DNA of 64,000 nucleotides from Ophiura sarsii (GCA_035610835.1 CM069458.1:36636718-36700717); one strand, 5' to 3'. Shown: positions 20,601 through 33,800, counted from the first letter of the stretch. Program-made: numbers and translations. The notes: a model not told the origin generated them from the sequence alone.

Positions 20601-21350
20601 CGGATTGACACTGCCCTTAAGTCTGGAAATAACCCGCCTTTTTCACCATTTCAAGAACACTTTCTAAGAAGTCCCTCTTTTAGCGCAAAAACGAGGACAC
20701 ATTTGGTTCAAAATACCTATTTTTCCTATTCCCGTAACAATTTGATATAGGTTATGACATTGATAGGCCTAGGCCTACAACACTTTAATTAACACTAACA
20801 GTCAACACTCATTCTTTCTAATTTCTTTTTCGCGGACCAGCCTAAAAACCCCAACCCTAAATATTTTCAAATCGCGGACATCATAACATAAGCCTAGGCT
20901 AAGCTTCCAAAATGACCCCTATTTTTTTGAAATCGCGGACAAAGCTTCCAAAACAAATGTCTGCGGACATGAATCATTGATTCAATTCAATTCAATGAGT
21001 TTTGCGTACCCGGCATAAAGTTATTTAAAAGTCAATACAATGTTGACTGAAACCACCAGGCCAGGGTTGACACCATTTTTAGAGTCGACTTGCATTGCTT
21101 GTAACTTCGTGTACTTTACTATTTTATACAATAAGTTGTGTGGAGTCTATATTTGCCTAATTTATTTTAGTATAAAAACAAGGGTGACGAATTCTGCTTG
21201 TTTTGTTTAGAATTCTGAATGGTCACTCCTTTCGTCAGAAGCAGTGACGAAAAAGTACATTTTACACACGTTAACCTTAACCTACAATATTAGGAAAACG
21301 AAATAATCATTGACGAATCTAAGCTGTGTTACCTTTACTTTAATCAGCAT
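11677..21350 (-). CDS. NEDD8: NEDD8 ubiquitin-like modifier, complete, five coding exons
   Basis: Exons on the minus strand in transcript order are 21350-21333 (MLIKVK), 16987-16970 (TLTGKE), 16523-16494 ([10 protein letters not shown]), 14572-14490 and 11764-11677 (stop TGA at 11679-11677). All junctions have GT-AG and matching phases; codon Met50 is split AT|G. The product is 78 aa. NEDD8 is activated by NAE1-UBA3 and UBE2M and attached to cullins, switching on cullin-RING ubiquitin ligases. NEDD8 identity is supported by Ala72 (ubiquitin has Arg72), the Leu8/Ile44/Val70 patch, Lys48 and the RLIFSGKQ segment. Mature Gly75-Gly76 is followed by a two-residue tail (Lys-Leu) for UCHL3/SENP8-type processing. 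Residues 56-62 read AQEYKVQ, which differs from the vertebrate form. Two 18-nt coding exons make the gene invisible to ORF-length searches. It is divergent from GMPR. Confidence 0.96.
11892..12129. mobile_element. CTATAGTTCAATC MITE, copy 1
   Basis: Inverted ends CTATAGTTCAATCAATTCCA (then AATTGGCGA) and its complement at 12101-12129. TA flanks are possible. Located in the last NEDD8 intron. Related copies lie at 16217-16450, 31339-31365 (one end) and 54440-54461 (one end). Confidence 0.75.
12380..13263. mobile_element. TTAA-flanked element, family 2
   Basis: TTAA at 12376-12379 and 13264-13267 enclose 884 bp with inverted ends GGTGGCTAACTCGGCT and AGCCGAGTTAGCTACC. The interior is AT-rich with AAAAATATTTTTTTC runs and no coding frame. 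Lies in the last NEDD8 intron. Confidence 0.8.
13310..14050. repeat. Degenerate CCCCCACCCTTTTTA repeat region
   Basis: Repeated short words of the type ACCCCCACCCTTTTTATTTT occur at both ends of this interval, with GTCCGGAC at 13372 and 14008. Probably a decayed transposon with C-rich ends; boundaries were not resolved. Confidence 0.4.
14364..14470. repeat. ~105-bp hairpin element
   Basis: TTGAATGTCTTATTT and GTGATACAAGAAT are mirrored by ATTCTTGTATCAC and a CATTCAATAAGA end. It ends 20 bp from the NEDD8 exon at 14490. A small MITE. Confidence 0.6.
14796..14821. repeat. TAA microsatellite
   Basis: About eight ATA/TAA trinucleotide units in a row, just left of a TTAA element. Confidence 0.85.
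14854..15267. mobile_element. TTAA-flanked foldback element, family 1, copy 2
   Basis: TTAA at 14850-14853 and 15268-15271 bound a 414-bp palindrome of the same family as 6153-6576 (GCAAGCACAACATTGTGCAT arm, CCATCTCTCAACATG, GTCCCGGGATCAATGACGTC centre). Located in NEDD8 intron 3. Confidence 0.85.
15412..15482. repeat. 36-bp tandem duplication
   Basis: The segment beginning TTTAACATGATATGGTAAAT is present twice in direct succession with almost no change. Recent slippage-type duplication. Confidence 0.8.
16217..16450. mobile_element. CTATAGTTCAATC MITE, copy 2
   Basis: Ends ATAGTTCAATCAGTTCCAAA and TTTGGAACTGATCAAACTAT, the same family as 11892-12129. The interior has ACGCACGC words. It lies 43 bp from the 30-nt NEDD8 exon. 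Confidence 0.75.
17771..17822. repeat. 26-bp perfect tandem duplication
   Basis: TTAGAGCTAGAATGAACTCA plus TTATCG occurs twice, back to back. Confidence 0.85.
18437..19513. mobile_element. TTAA-flanked element, family 3, copy A of tandem pair
   Basis: Flanked by TTAA at 18433-18436 and 19514-19517, with ends GGGAAGTGTCAACCC and GGGTTGACACTGCCC. It contains an inner long hairpin (about 18655-18905, arms with AAAAAGTGCC and TTTGGCTTAAA) and a GC-rich block near 19200-19300. Noncoding. In NEDD8 intron 1. Confidence 0.85.
19518..20616. mobile_element. TTAA-flanked element, family 3, copy B of tandem pair
   Basis: Shares the TTAA at 19514-19517 with copy A and ends at TTAA 20617-20620. It has the same ends. 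Its right half (from about 19990) is closely similar to copy A, including the TCGCGGATATTAAGCGG block; its left half differs. Confidence 0.85.
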
Positions 21351-21823
21351 TTTGTTGGTTTAAAATGTTTCTTTTCTGAGTTGAATACGTATTATACCAA
21401 AATAACAACTGCGATTTCGATCGTGCAAAGTTTTCCGTTCCGTGTTTTCCTCTGTGAGCCGTGAAGTTAAGTAGTTCAATAAGGTGAGTCATGATTGGCC
21501 ATTTCATTCCCCATCTATTTCGAAACTAGACGATTATACCAGTAATTTGTGAAAATTAACGTTGTTGTCTCAGAAATAATAATCACATTTATTATGAAAG
21601 ATTGTTTAAATTTTCTGTAATAAAAAAAAAGCGATAAAACAGAAATGATCAAGAAATACACTAATATATATTCGACTAATCATAAACTTCAATGTATATC
21701 CACATGTAAACAAAGTTAACCTTTGACCTTTATACCTTTGCCCTTTCCGAAGCAATATCGCGGGAATTTGAGGAATTTTCTCACTCCAACTCCACAACAG
21801 CTGGCGAAGAAAACACTGCAAAG
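21351..21823. promoter_or_regulatory. Shared divergent promoter region between NEDD8 and GMPR
   Basis: The interval between the NEDD8 ATG (minus) and the GMPR ATG (plus) is 473 bp and must hold both 5' leaders and start sites. It contains a TGAGTCAT word at 21484-21491 (AP-1/bZIP-like) and an ATTGG at 21494-21498 (CCAAT box facing NEDD8). A GC-richer stretch with GAAGCAATATCGCGGGAA lies near 21752. No clear TATA box is placed. There is no transposon signature here, unlike most of the surrounding DNA. Start sites and any 5' UTR introns cannot be read from the sequence. Confidence 0.7.
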
Positions 21824-24800
21824 ATGCCTAGAATAGACAACGATATCAAGTTGGATTTCAAGGATGTGCTCGTGCGGCCTAAAAGAAGCACATTGAAGAG
21901 TCGTTCGGAGGTGCAACTCGTGAACAGAGTTACTGGAACATTTTTGTGTCAATCATCTTGTTTTGTTTGGAGTGTGCCACTTTTTCATGACTAAATTTTT
22001 ACTTCCCTTTCCATTCATAGTATTTAGTATTTTTTTAATGAATCGTTTGATTCTATTAATCCACAAATTGTGCATTTTGTATTGTATCAATTATCTTTAC
22101 ATCATGATATAGTATAGATAATCTTGGAATTCCGATTTAGTAATATTATTTGGACACAATCATAATCAACTTAAACTTGGCTGGTGGTGTACAAAATTTG
22201 TACTGTAATTTAATGCTGCATGAATGAACGCAAAAAAACTAACGTAGGGTGAATATCTTGGTACTTGGTAAAGTGAATCCTTTACAGCTGTGACTGCAGC
22301 TAAACTGCATTGTAATTAAATTGTAATTGTTGGTGCGCGACGTCCATAGCCAGACAGAAAAAGCGCAGTGAAGAAAAATGGGGCAATGTCTTGCTAGACG
22401 TCCCGTATGCGTAAGTTAGTCATGTGCGCATGTTCAAAGTCAAACCGATTAAAATGCGTAGTATTGTCCTCGGTTATTCTATACGGGGACGTCTGGCAAG
22501 ATTGCTTTCTGCTTTCATTCCATAGCTCTCATACAGAGAGCTAGGATTCACAGCTGCTAGTTAGTAGTAATAATTACAAAAAGTCAATTACCAAAACGCA
22601 AAAGATTAATTTCTCTGAAGGAAAGATGGTTTTACATGTATTGTATATAGTCTCGGAAAGTGTTCTAAATTGCATTGAATTGGAACATTATGATAATTGT
22701 CAAAGGATGTACATTGTAGGGAGTTGCTCTTTAATTGCACTGCACTGCTTTTAGCATTTTCAAGTTTTGGGGCGTTTAGTAGAATTGCACGCCGTGTTTG
22801 TAATTGTAATATATAATCTGCATTGCTGTGATGTAAGTGTTAGTGTGGCTTATTTAGTTTAGTTGCACATTTGCATGCCCAAGAAGTTAAATTAAACCCA
22901 TTCCATTCCAATATAAGTAGACCTCTAGAAATACATGAATAAAACGTATTAACCCTAACCTTGGGTTAGGGTTTATTAACCCTAACCTTGGGTTAGGGTT
23001 TTTGACCGGGATCACAATTTCCGAACCGGTGACTGTTTTTCAAGCCCCATGTCCCACCCACTAAGCCACTGCCCTCAGCCACACATTCGCGCAGTATACT
23101 GCGCTCACTATACATGTAGGCTCGGTTGATACTTCGTCATCGAAAACCGGTGGCGCTTGGAGAGGAACTTAGGGTTAGCATTTTTTAGCATTCAGGGGTT
23201 TAGGGTTAACAAATGGGGTTAGGGTTTTGACAGGGATCACAATTTTCGAGGAAAAAACACCAACTAAATCACCGGGAACCTGCCAAGATTCGATCCGGGG
23301 ACCCTCCGTTCTCAAGCCCCACGTCCCAACCACTAAGCCACGGCCATCAGCTACACATTCGCGCAGTATACCACGCTCACTATATAGGCTCCGTTGACTA
23401 CGTCATCGAAAACTGACGGCGCATGCGTTTGGAAAGGGACTTTGGATTAGCATTTTTAGCACTCAGGGGGGTTAGGGTTTTAATACGTTTTATTCAATAC
23501 AAATCTCTACCTCTAGAAATAGGGGGCGACTGTTGAATCAAACATACATTCATGATGGAAACCGCGTTACCGTAACGATGCTAGACTTTAATCAAGTTCA
23601 CAACGGAATAAATTGTATCAAAAGCAAGATTTGTATGGAATTGGCATCTAGTCTAGGTAGGAGTAGGAAAGATGCATGGTTGTTGCATTAAGCAGTTGCG
23701 CCAGATATAGACACTGACTTACATGTAGGCCAAACAAAGAAGATTGTCTGTCTCAGAAACCCGCCCGCATTGGTATGTGAAATGAGCTACAGTGCGTACA
23801 TGTAGGTCTACGCGCTGAGGCCTAATTTATTTATTTTTTGGGGGGGGGGATTTTTTACAAAATATTTTTAAAAAAGGTCTCTGTGAGCTTGGATTAGCAA
23901 CAACATTTTTTTATTTTTCAAATCGCATACCTCAGTCTTTTTTTTTAAATAATTAAAAAATCGCACAGCACTTAGCTTTTTTTTGCCAAATGAGACAGAC
24001 CTTCTTCTTTGTTTGGCCAAGTAAAAAGCAGTGTACACAGCTGTCTGCATAAATCCTTACTATAGCTTAATCAAAACTGATCCGGCAGAAGCATCAGTCT
24101 TGTCCTTCAATTATATAGCTATACCATTTATTTCAATATAATGCATTTTGTGACTTTTGTCCCTCTCTAATTCAAGCCGAAGTAAAAAAGATTTACCACA
24201 ACATTTGTGACAGTTAGTGTATTCCGTGAATACCAAACATCAAGTAAAGGCTACCGATATATATGAACGGGAAGAAAAAAAGTGGCACACTACAAGCTTG
24301 AGCAAAATGATGACATAATGTTCCAGGGCCAAAAGTAGTCAAGAGGTTGCTCAACTACGGAATAAATCACAAGGCAGCAATTGTCTTGCTGTTGATTTAC
24401 ATTGTAAAAATGATAGCTGCCTTGTGCTTTATTCTGTGTGTAGGACCTATTTGAGGATGTTGCCGCTGAAATTTAATGTGGTGGCATTTTGTTGCCAATG
24501 ACACTATTGATTTGACAACATCTTGACTACTTTGGAGGCCAAATATCATACATTATATTTTTTAGATCTTTGATATAATTTTGAGGAATAGTGTACATAA
24601 GGCCCTAGTCATACATCAAGTCTTTGATAGAATAAAGTGAATCATATAATTGCAATGAAGCGCTTTATTCTACTGTGTAATTGATGCATACCTGGGACCA
24701 AAAGTACACTTTATTCCACAATTTTGTAATTAAATTTGTTATTTTGTACTAATTTAACTTGTAATTAATCAATAATTGCCAGTTAATATATTTACAGTGT

Positions 24801-27800
24801 TGCAGTCTTCTTGTTTGAAGTTTACAAGTAACATCAAAAAATTGTTTTTAATGATTGCACAATTTTACTTAGACTTGTGGAAGGTGTACATGTAACATAT
24901 ATCATACATTACACAATGGAAAGCTCCCGGCACCCCAACTCAACACAAAAGTTGGTAACCATGACTGTTCTTCATATTTTCGAAGTACCCCTTTGCAAGG
25001 ATTTTTCAACAATTTTACCCCCCTTTTTTGGCAAAAACGAGGACAAAATTGAGTGAAAATGACTATAATTTCAAACACCCCTTTTCAAAGACACTTTATA
25101 CATCTACAAAATAGATAAACACTTTTTGCTCCCAACAGTAACAGGCGTTTATGGTCATTTGTTATAAATTGGTGTATTGTTAACATGTTCTATCAAATGA
25201 TTAAATCCATACTGTGATGTTTTTAGTTTTTTCCTCTTTGCTGAATATCGAAAATATACCCCTTTTCCGCGATTTTTAGAACAGTCATGGGTACCAACTT
25301 TTGTGTTGAGTTGGGGGCTGGGGGAAAGCATTTGGACCTGAAGCTGTAGGGGCAGCCTAGACTCCTCAAAAGTGCAAAATGTATGTTACTTTCAACTTCA
25401 GCTATTAAAGAACGGACATCTGTTGATATAATATGCTGTGAATGAGTTCAATCCTAATATCTTTATGAAATCCAGAGACCAAAATTCATCAATCATTTTA
25501 TACAAGTGCTGAAAACCAAATGTCTGCAATCGCTGTATAATACCTAGGTTAATTCCGGATCAATATTTTGTTAAATTTGTTTAAAAGTTGAGTCTCTTTT
25601 AAAGAATTGTTGCAAGATTCGTCAACATTCTCTGAGCTAGAATTGTGAAGCCCACATCGTTGAAATGAAATGATGGGCTTCATTCTGCTTTGGAGTATTG
25701 AGACAAACACACCAAATGTTATATTCTTCTTCAAGAAAGTTTACGATTTTTTTTATTTGCGAATCTGGCCATACAAAAAAATTGTGATTGAGCATCTCTC
25801 AGAGATTGTGGTCCTTTTCCTTTTGGAGATTGCTTACGTTAATAAAAGGCCAGTTGGCAGCTACAAATTTACAATTGATTATTCAGAGATTGATCGTTGA
25901 TTAGGTGAAAGGTCTTATTTCACTGCACCATTTTGAAGAATTCTAGTTAAATCCTCTGAAATTTCATGAAGAATATGGAGTTTGTTATGATTTACATAAT
26001 GAGTATTTCTGAAATAAACCCCCAGTGAATCAGCATAAATAATCATAACTTATAACATCAATCTGTTTTGTTTTCCAGGTGAACCTGTTTCGCTCGTACA
26101 TATTCCGGAATTGCAAACAGACCTACGATGGCATTCCCGTTATGGCAGCCAACATGGATACAGTGGGCACATTTGAAATGGCTAAGACATTAACCTCGGT
26201 AAGACTTCCTTAGCTCTCGTGGGTATACGCTAGGGCTTATGTTGGAGAGAATTGAGAGCAGTGGCGTAGCCAGAGGGGGCAGGCCCCCTGCCAGAAGGCT
26301 TGCCCCCTCACCTGATGCCCCCAATGAAATGACAAACTCTATGTTTACTTATGTATACTAAAAAAAAGGTCAGATATGCCCCCCCCTGATGACACACCTG
26401 TCCCCCACATGCCCCCCCCCCCCCCCCATTGAAGACCCTAGTTACTGATTGAGAGACGGACAATTTAGGCCAAGGTGGTGGCGTTAAAAGAGGCCTGTAG
26501 GTCTTGTCAGTTTTGGGTGGTGTTTTTTTCATTCATAACAAAGTCAGATCCCATGACAGCATCAATATTTTGTTGGAATAAATACATTGTATTGTTATAA
26601 TGGATTATGTTGTACGAACCCGGTTACTTGTATATGGTGTTAATTCCTTGATGAATTTTACAATACAACTAAAATTCATAATAAGAAATGTGTCTTTCTG
26701 AATTTAATAAAATATTTAGGAAAAAATGCATCTAATTTTACCTCACCATGTAATATTTAAACAGCTAAGGGCCCTTTTTGACAATTACACTCAAGTCAAC
26801 CACCTTTCATTTACTCAGGGTCAATCAGGGATGTCTATTTTTCCAGAAAATCAAAATTATTTCCCCGCCCTACCGTCCTTTGTCCAAATCCTTTTTTCTA
26901 CAATTCCCCATTTTTTGTCACCAAACACTAATTTATTTTTCTCCAAAGAGGTGAAATTATAAACTATTCCCCTGCCTCTAGGGCGAATAATGGAAGAATA
27001 TACACCCCTGCATCAGGGGTAGAATTTCGTTATGAGCCGCGAGCGCAAATTTTGAGAATCCATGGATTTTTGCGAAATGAATGGAAATAATATCAAGAAT
27101 AAGGCTATAAGCTTGCACAACTTCCAAATTCGGCATGTTTGTTGACAAAGGGTCAAATACCAGTCATCTAAGGTCCTGTTTTTGGACTTATATATATATA
27201 TATTTTTTTGTGTGCGTGAATCCACATGGATCCACGCTGTAGTGTTTTTACGCGAATCGATTCGTGGATTCGCGCCGAAATTCTACCCCTGCTGCATTTA
27301 CCTTCAATGTTTTACATCATGTTTGTCTGTTTTCTTTGTTACAGCATGGATGTTTCACCTGTATTCATAAACACTACTCAGTGGCAGCATGGATTGAATT
27401 TGCAGAGAAAAATCCAGATGTTTTAAAGGTATGTAAGCAACAACAACAAAAATCTACCAGCTGATTTCAAGGATTAATTAAACGACCCAGATGAAGGCAC
27501 TTAAATGGCAAGTCGGCTGTCTTTATTTTTTAGCCTTAGGCCCCCCCCCCCCACCAATGATATGTTGTCCTCGACCGCCCGCTCATCAGATTTAGGTCCG
27601 CTCCGAGTTTTTTCATTTCTTTTCTTTTTTACAGTTTAAATAGCATTGACTTTGTAACATATATGTGCGACTCTTAAGTGTGATTTCAACTTCTTGTTGG
27701 CTGAACTTTGAGCTTCCGCTGGTATAAGAAATTTAAAAAAAAAAAGCCCGCCCGCCCGCCTCCTCTCTGAAAGCTGTGGAGGACAACATATTTTTTTGGG

Positions 27801-30800
27801 CCTTACAGTACCACTTCAAATGTTATGGTGGGGCACCCCCACCCCCTACCCATATCAAACTTGAGATACTTCCCCTCCACCAGATGTGACATACAATTGC
27901 AGCTTTTGTGCAATATCAATTATAGTGTATACCTCATGGGTAATCTTTCACCATTTTATTATCTTTTCCATCCTTCTACTCAGTATGTTGCTATTAGTGC
28001 CGGCACTAGCGAATCAGACTTCACCAAGATGCGTGAGGTAATTGGAGCAGTGCCAACGCTAAAGTATATCTGCATAGACGTCGCCAACGGGTACTCCGAG
28101 ATCTTTGTGCAGCATGTCAAGAATGTCAGAGCTGCATTTCCTAAACAAGTAATCATGGTGAGTGGCGATATAGAATTGTACGCAATGAATAAGTAAATCA
28201 TGCAGGTAGTACTTTAAAAGCCAATATTTTCGCGTAAAGATATTTACGCGCATTTTGATATCATAGCCATTTCGCAATTTTTTTTGGGGGAGGGGGTGAA
28301 ATTCTCGATGCATTGCATCAATTTTGAAAACAATAATTTTGTGTGTTATCATTTTCGCGGAAAAATCTTTTGCGCGAATAAAACCACCGCGAAAATTTCA
28401 GCTTTTACAGTGTATAAACTCCTCAAAAAAGTACAGAAAATGTTTTTCAATCGCTATTTTTTCGGATATTTCTTGATATAAATTTGTATTCATACTATGT
28501 TGCATATTGATAGAATCATGATTGCCAACATTATTTAAAAATGTAGGTTTATTAAATGATATGCTTTAAAAGATATTTAAACGATGCTTTATTACCTGGG
28601 ACCTAAAGAACACTTGATCCATCCAAATATTTATAAAAAACATCACATCATTTTTATTAACTGGTTCTAATTATGGCCTACTTCGTTGTTTTATTGGAAA
28701 TTTGGTACAAAATTGTGCAAAAAGATTCATCTAAATTTCCATCTAGCCTGTTTGGTCAACACATTATTGGAAGTCACTCTATAGGACATAAACAAAGTGT
28801 ATGACTTTCTTCTTTTGGTGTATCCTTGGTGTAAGATATTTATAAGCTAGACTAGACTAGTGTCCAGACCTATTACGGATTCAAGCTGTGTAATCCTTTA
28901 ATCCCTCAATAGAGGATTTGGAGCTAGGTTAGTTTCGTGCTGTCTTACACCAAGGATAAACCCTTTTTTTGAGCACTTTATGTGACCATCTACCACAAAT
29001 TGGGTGTAAAGTCAGCCAACACATTTTTTTCAAATATTGAACGGCAAAATTCTCCTGAAAATCAGCTTTACAGTGATTACATGTCCATATTGCTTGTTCA
29101 GAGGTAGTACAAAGCAAATAAATCCATTGTTTTTGAAATGTTTATTGGGCCATATCTCAGAACATGTTCTGCCGGCTTTACAGCCCCTTTGTGCTGGATG
29201 GATAGTCACAAATTATTCCCCCCCCCCCCACACATTATATGGTTTTCAGTATCTCTATTCACATAATTGCATTCCTGCAGCTGTGACATTTGATTAGAAC
29301 GCACCTGGCAATGGCATTGAATGAATATGCACATGGCCAGCCATTTCATTATAAGTTAATCAATGCAATATCAATGGTGTTAATATTAATACTGTCTATC
29401 CAACTCTCACACAGTCCTGGTTCATGTTGTAGTAATTGCTTTATGTTTTTGCCCAATAGGCTGGCAATGTAGTCACTGGTGAGATGGTGGAAGAGTTGAT
29501 CTTAGCTGGAGCTGATATCATCAAAGTTGGCATTGGCCCGGGTAAGTAAAGAAATTTAATATGTTATTTTGACCCTTGTAAGATAACACCATATATCATG
29601 TGATCATCAATCGTAAAAGTTTGAAATGTCATGTCATGCGTCTGAACATCCAAGAAATGTAGATTTCATACTTTGGCAAAACTACATCATATCACAGAAA
29701 GACACAAATAACCTCTCTTTTTTGAAAGTTGTGAAATGCCCTTAAATAGGTCTCCTACATAGCTGAAAAGGGGGAATTCAGGAAATCTCGTAGGGAAATG
29801 TTTAGATTTAGGAAGGAAATGTTTGACTTTGGAGGGAAATGTTTAACTTTGGAGGGAAATGTTTGACTTTGGAGGGAATTTGTTGACTATGGAGGGAAAT
29901 TTTAGATATAAAAATAATGAATTACATAAGATTTTGAAGGGAATATTTCTTCATGATGGACATTTGTTCAAGTTACATTCCTGGGAAATGCACATTTTTT
30001 ACGGTCCTGGTCTCGTACATGTCCATAAATAAATATCCCCAACATATATAATTATATCATATTATTTTAATAAAAACATATTTCTTACTCTCCATGTAGG
30101 ATCTGTGTGTACAACCAGAAAGAAGGCTGGTGTGGGCTACCCACAGCTTAGTGCTGTCATTGAGTGTGCTGATGCTGCCCATGGACTAGGTGGACATATA
30201 ATATCGGTAGGTGAACACAAGGGAACCCGTGCTATCTCCAGCGTAACTACAATTCAGGAGATAACTGTTGGAACAATGTTGTTCGGAACCGTTTCATCTC
30301 CACTGTCGTTGGGAGCTTCAACATTGATTGGTGGGGGTGGGGGAGGGATATGAGTTAGTAGATAGCTCAAGCTCTCCATACAAGTTTGTTACAAAATCAG
30401 CGCTTGAAAATGGTCCCTAAACGTTGGATACTAGTGGAGAAATGGACTATGTGTTCCAACACAAATTTTCCTGAATTGTAGGTATTCTATTTTTTTTTTT
30501 TTTGGGGGGGGGGGGGTGAGGGGAGATAGGCCTGTGGTGAGGGGGGGGGGGGGGCATAACCAACTATGTGTTGTATACATAGAGTTGGTCATTTCATTTT
30601 GGGGTGAGCATTCTGGCAGGGGAGTGCAAATGTCCCCCTCCCCCCTCTCTAGTTACGCCACTGACTGTCTCTGATACGACCAGGTGTGGGTCTCAGTAGG
30701 AATACAAGGGAAAGGACCTTTATGGTCTACCCTCAACTTGTTTGGGTTTCTAGGAGTTGCCAGTCAAAAAGCTAACCCGTTGACACATTGTGAACACTTG

Positions 30801-33800
30801 TCTGTATAAAAGTGGTCCCCTCTGCAGATCAATGATTTCATGTCTCGGTATTCATGCTGTGCTAGGAGGGGAGGGATGGATTGTTGGTGAAGGGATGTTT
30901 CTGATTAGTATATTTAATGAAATAATCCTAGCCTTAAAAATGAACTTACAAAATTAGAGAGAGGCAAGGATTTCCAAAGGAAGATCTATTTTACAGCATC
31001 CATTAATATAAAACATAAATCTATGTTGCATAACTGAACAATTACCATTTTGTCTCACTATTTCTGTCTGTTCTGCATGTGACGTGTGCATTTTTTAAAT
31101 TTAATTTTTAAATTTTTTGAAACTCTCTCAGGATGGAGGCTGTACCTGCCCTGGCGATGTAGTCAAAGCTTTTGGTAAGTGGATATTTTTGATCAGCATC
31201 AAATTGGTGAACCTCCTTACAGCAGCGCATTAATACAGAAGGGTGAAGACAGCAAGACTATGCATCAATTGTGTGACACATGCGTTTGGCAAACATTGTG
31301 TGCGTATGGCCAAAATTGTGTGCCTTTGGCTAAAATCTCGCCAATTTGGAACTGATTGAACTATAACACACATACACAGACCGTTTTACCACTGTAAAAA
31401 AATGTAAATGTTAAACATGTATGCTACATAATTTCTTGTTGACCACACAATCACAGGCAAGGTACATACAATCTTGAATTTTTCAACACACAAGTTTAGA
31501 AAAAGTGAGTATTTTCTGTGAGTTGGCTACATGGAATGTTTAAACAATTCGTCTGCAATAAAGTTACATTTTTTCACATTCTATCAAAATATTGTGTGTT
31601 GTAAAATTCAAGATTTTATATACATTGACTGTATTTTTTCTTCTTCGATTTCAGCAATAGAGAAACAGGAATATTAATAGAATTTTTGCACTAGACCCAG
31701 TGTGACTTTTCCTGGCAGTGGATTTATACTGCTAATATGTCTTATTTTATGGCAATTTTAGATAGTCCCAGTTTTAATATCAAATGCATATATGGATGCA
31801 AGTCAAAGTGGGTTAATCTCGCCTTAAAGTATGCAAGGTCAACTTTTAAGTCGAAGAGCTAGCCTGTTGATGCATTTGACGGATGTCCATTTGACCATGG
31901 ACATCCGTGGTGCGTAACACGTGGTGCGTTGCCTCAACGTACCACATTGATTGGTTCCAAGAATTGTGTAAGTTTTCAAGCGTGCACAGTGAGCTGATCG
32001 GAGTGCACCCACACAGTGTCCGACTGGCCAGGAGGATATCGTCAGCCTGCTTCGATAATTGCCTAACTCACTTTTCAGCAAAATTGAGTTTTTTGCATAA
32101 ATCATGACTTCATTACATTATGCACATGCTGTTATAATACCTAAGTCATTGACCAATCAAAAGTGTTGATAAATGAAGAGCTTTGTTGCAAAAGGGCCAC
32201 CAGACCACTCCAACATGTTACTCATTTTGCATTATTGAATTTGCATTGACAAATCCATGGAATTAATAAAATTATTGTATGGCTGTCTGTGTTCATCTGT
32301 TTCTATATGACTTGGATTAGTGCATCCATGCACGCCAATTGAGGCATCAACAATACAAGTCACATTCCACAAAATGAATATTCAGGCATCAACAATACGA
32401 GTCACATTCCACAAAATGAATATCAATTCATCAATAATGCAAAATGAGTAACAGGTACACAGGTAACAGGTTTCATACTTTTTGTTGTTTTCTAAGAACT
32501 CGAAAAAATGAGTTAGGCAATTATCGAAGCAGGCTGACGATATGTGCCGTAGGTCCATTGATATAATGATTGATTGATTTGTTTAAAATAAATAATAAAC
32601 ACTAACAGTTTATTGCAAATTTGCTGAAACAAGAATATTAATGCTTTGTCCTACCTACTCTTAGGTGCTGGAGCTGATTTTGTAATGCTTGGCGGTATGC
32701 TTGCTGGACACGACCAGTCCGGTGGAGAAACTATTGAGAAAAACGGCAAGAAGCTTAAACTATTCTATGGAATGAGCTCCGCTACGGCCATGAATAAACA
32801 TGTTGGAGGCGTTGCTGAATATAGGTGAGTTCTTTGATTGGAATTAGTATTTCTTGTTTTCAGAAGCATTTTGATTGGATCAGTGATGGTTAACACTTTC
32901 CATGCGGCTATTAGTTTTACCATATATACAAAACAGATTTTTCGGAAACCTTTCACATTTTTCACAAATCTATCTCTCATAAATTACTGAACCAATACTA
33001 GGCAATCGCATGTTGGTACTTATCTCGATGCATTTCTCATGGTGATTCCAAATATGGTAATGAAATTCAATAATTTTGAAATTTTTGAAACATTTTGTGC
33101 AATTTTGGAATGTTGTCTGCAGACGCCTGCCGCACGGAAAGTGTTAAGGCAATCCCAAATAGGTAATCTTTCAGACACGCCCATGCTCTTCTTATAAGAA
33201 TTCGCTTGCCAATTTTGAGATGATTGAAGTAACAAGTTGCGTTTGCTCATGGTTAACAGCGTAGTGGTGTAATATGGGATCCACACTTAAAGCAAGGTTT
33301 AGACAAATGAAATTCTAGGTAATTAAGTTAATTTACAAAATTAATGATTGCTTGCTTTTCACTTACTCGTTGTTGGCATTGTGGTCATGGGGGGACCCAT
33401 ATATTTCCCAGATACCTATAATTTTCCTACATATTTGACATATTTTGCTATTTACCCAAAAATTGGCTATGAAAAGGGGCCATTCATTTACCAAACGGGT
33501 GAAAAATGGGACCTTATTTGCCAGTACATCCCAGTGACCTTATATCCACTAAGTTACCCTCCCCCATGATTGTTGTGGTACTGTAGGTTGAATTTAATTT
33601 AGGGCCGGAAAAAATACAAGGTTTCAATAGAACAGCAACAATATAATGCTTGTGTCACGGTATACAAATAATGAATGTTTCTGATTGCAATGGTAATAAT
33701 ATTTTCATGAGGTGAAAGTTGAAATGTTCCATTCAACAAGTTGAAATGTTCCATTCAACAAAGCGAAGCTGAGTTGAATGGAACATTTCATCGTTCACAG

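Noticed and set aside
22948..23000. Telomere or interstitial telomeric repeat
   Set aside because: Only a few imperfect TTAGGG-like words in both orientations beside SINE copies; no long array.
26308..26532. Gly-rich 74-codon minus-strand frame
   Set aside because: Produced by C/G homopolymers of the hAT-like MITE at 26259-26447.
27182..27464. Three overlapping 62-66-codon frames
   Set aside because: Only 27345-27428 in one frame is a real GMPR exon; the rest is intron read-through and alternative frames.
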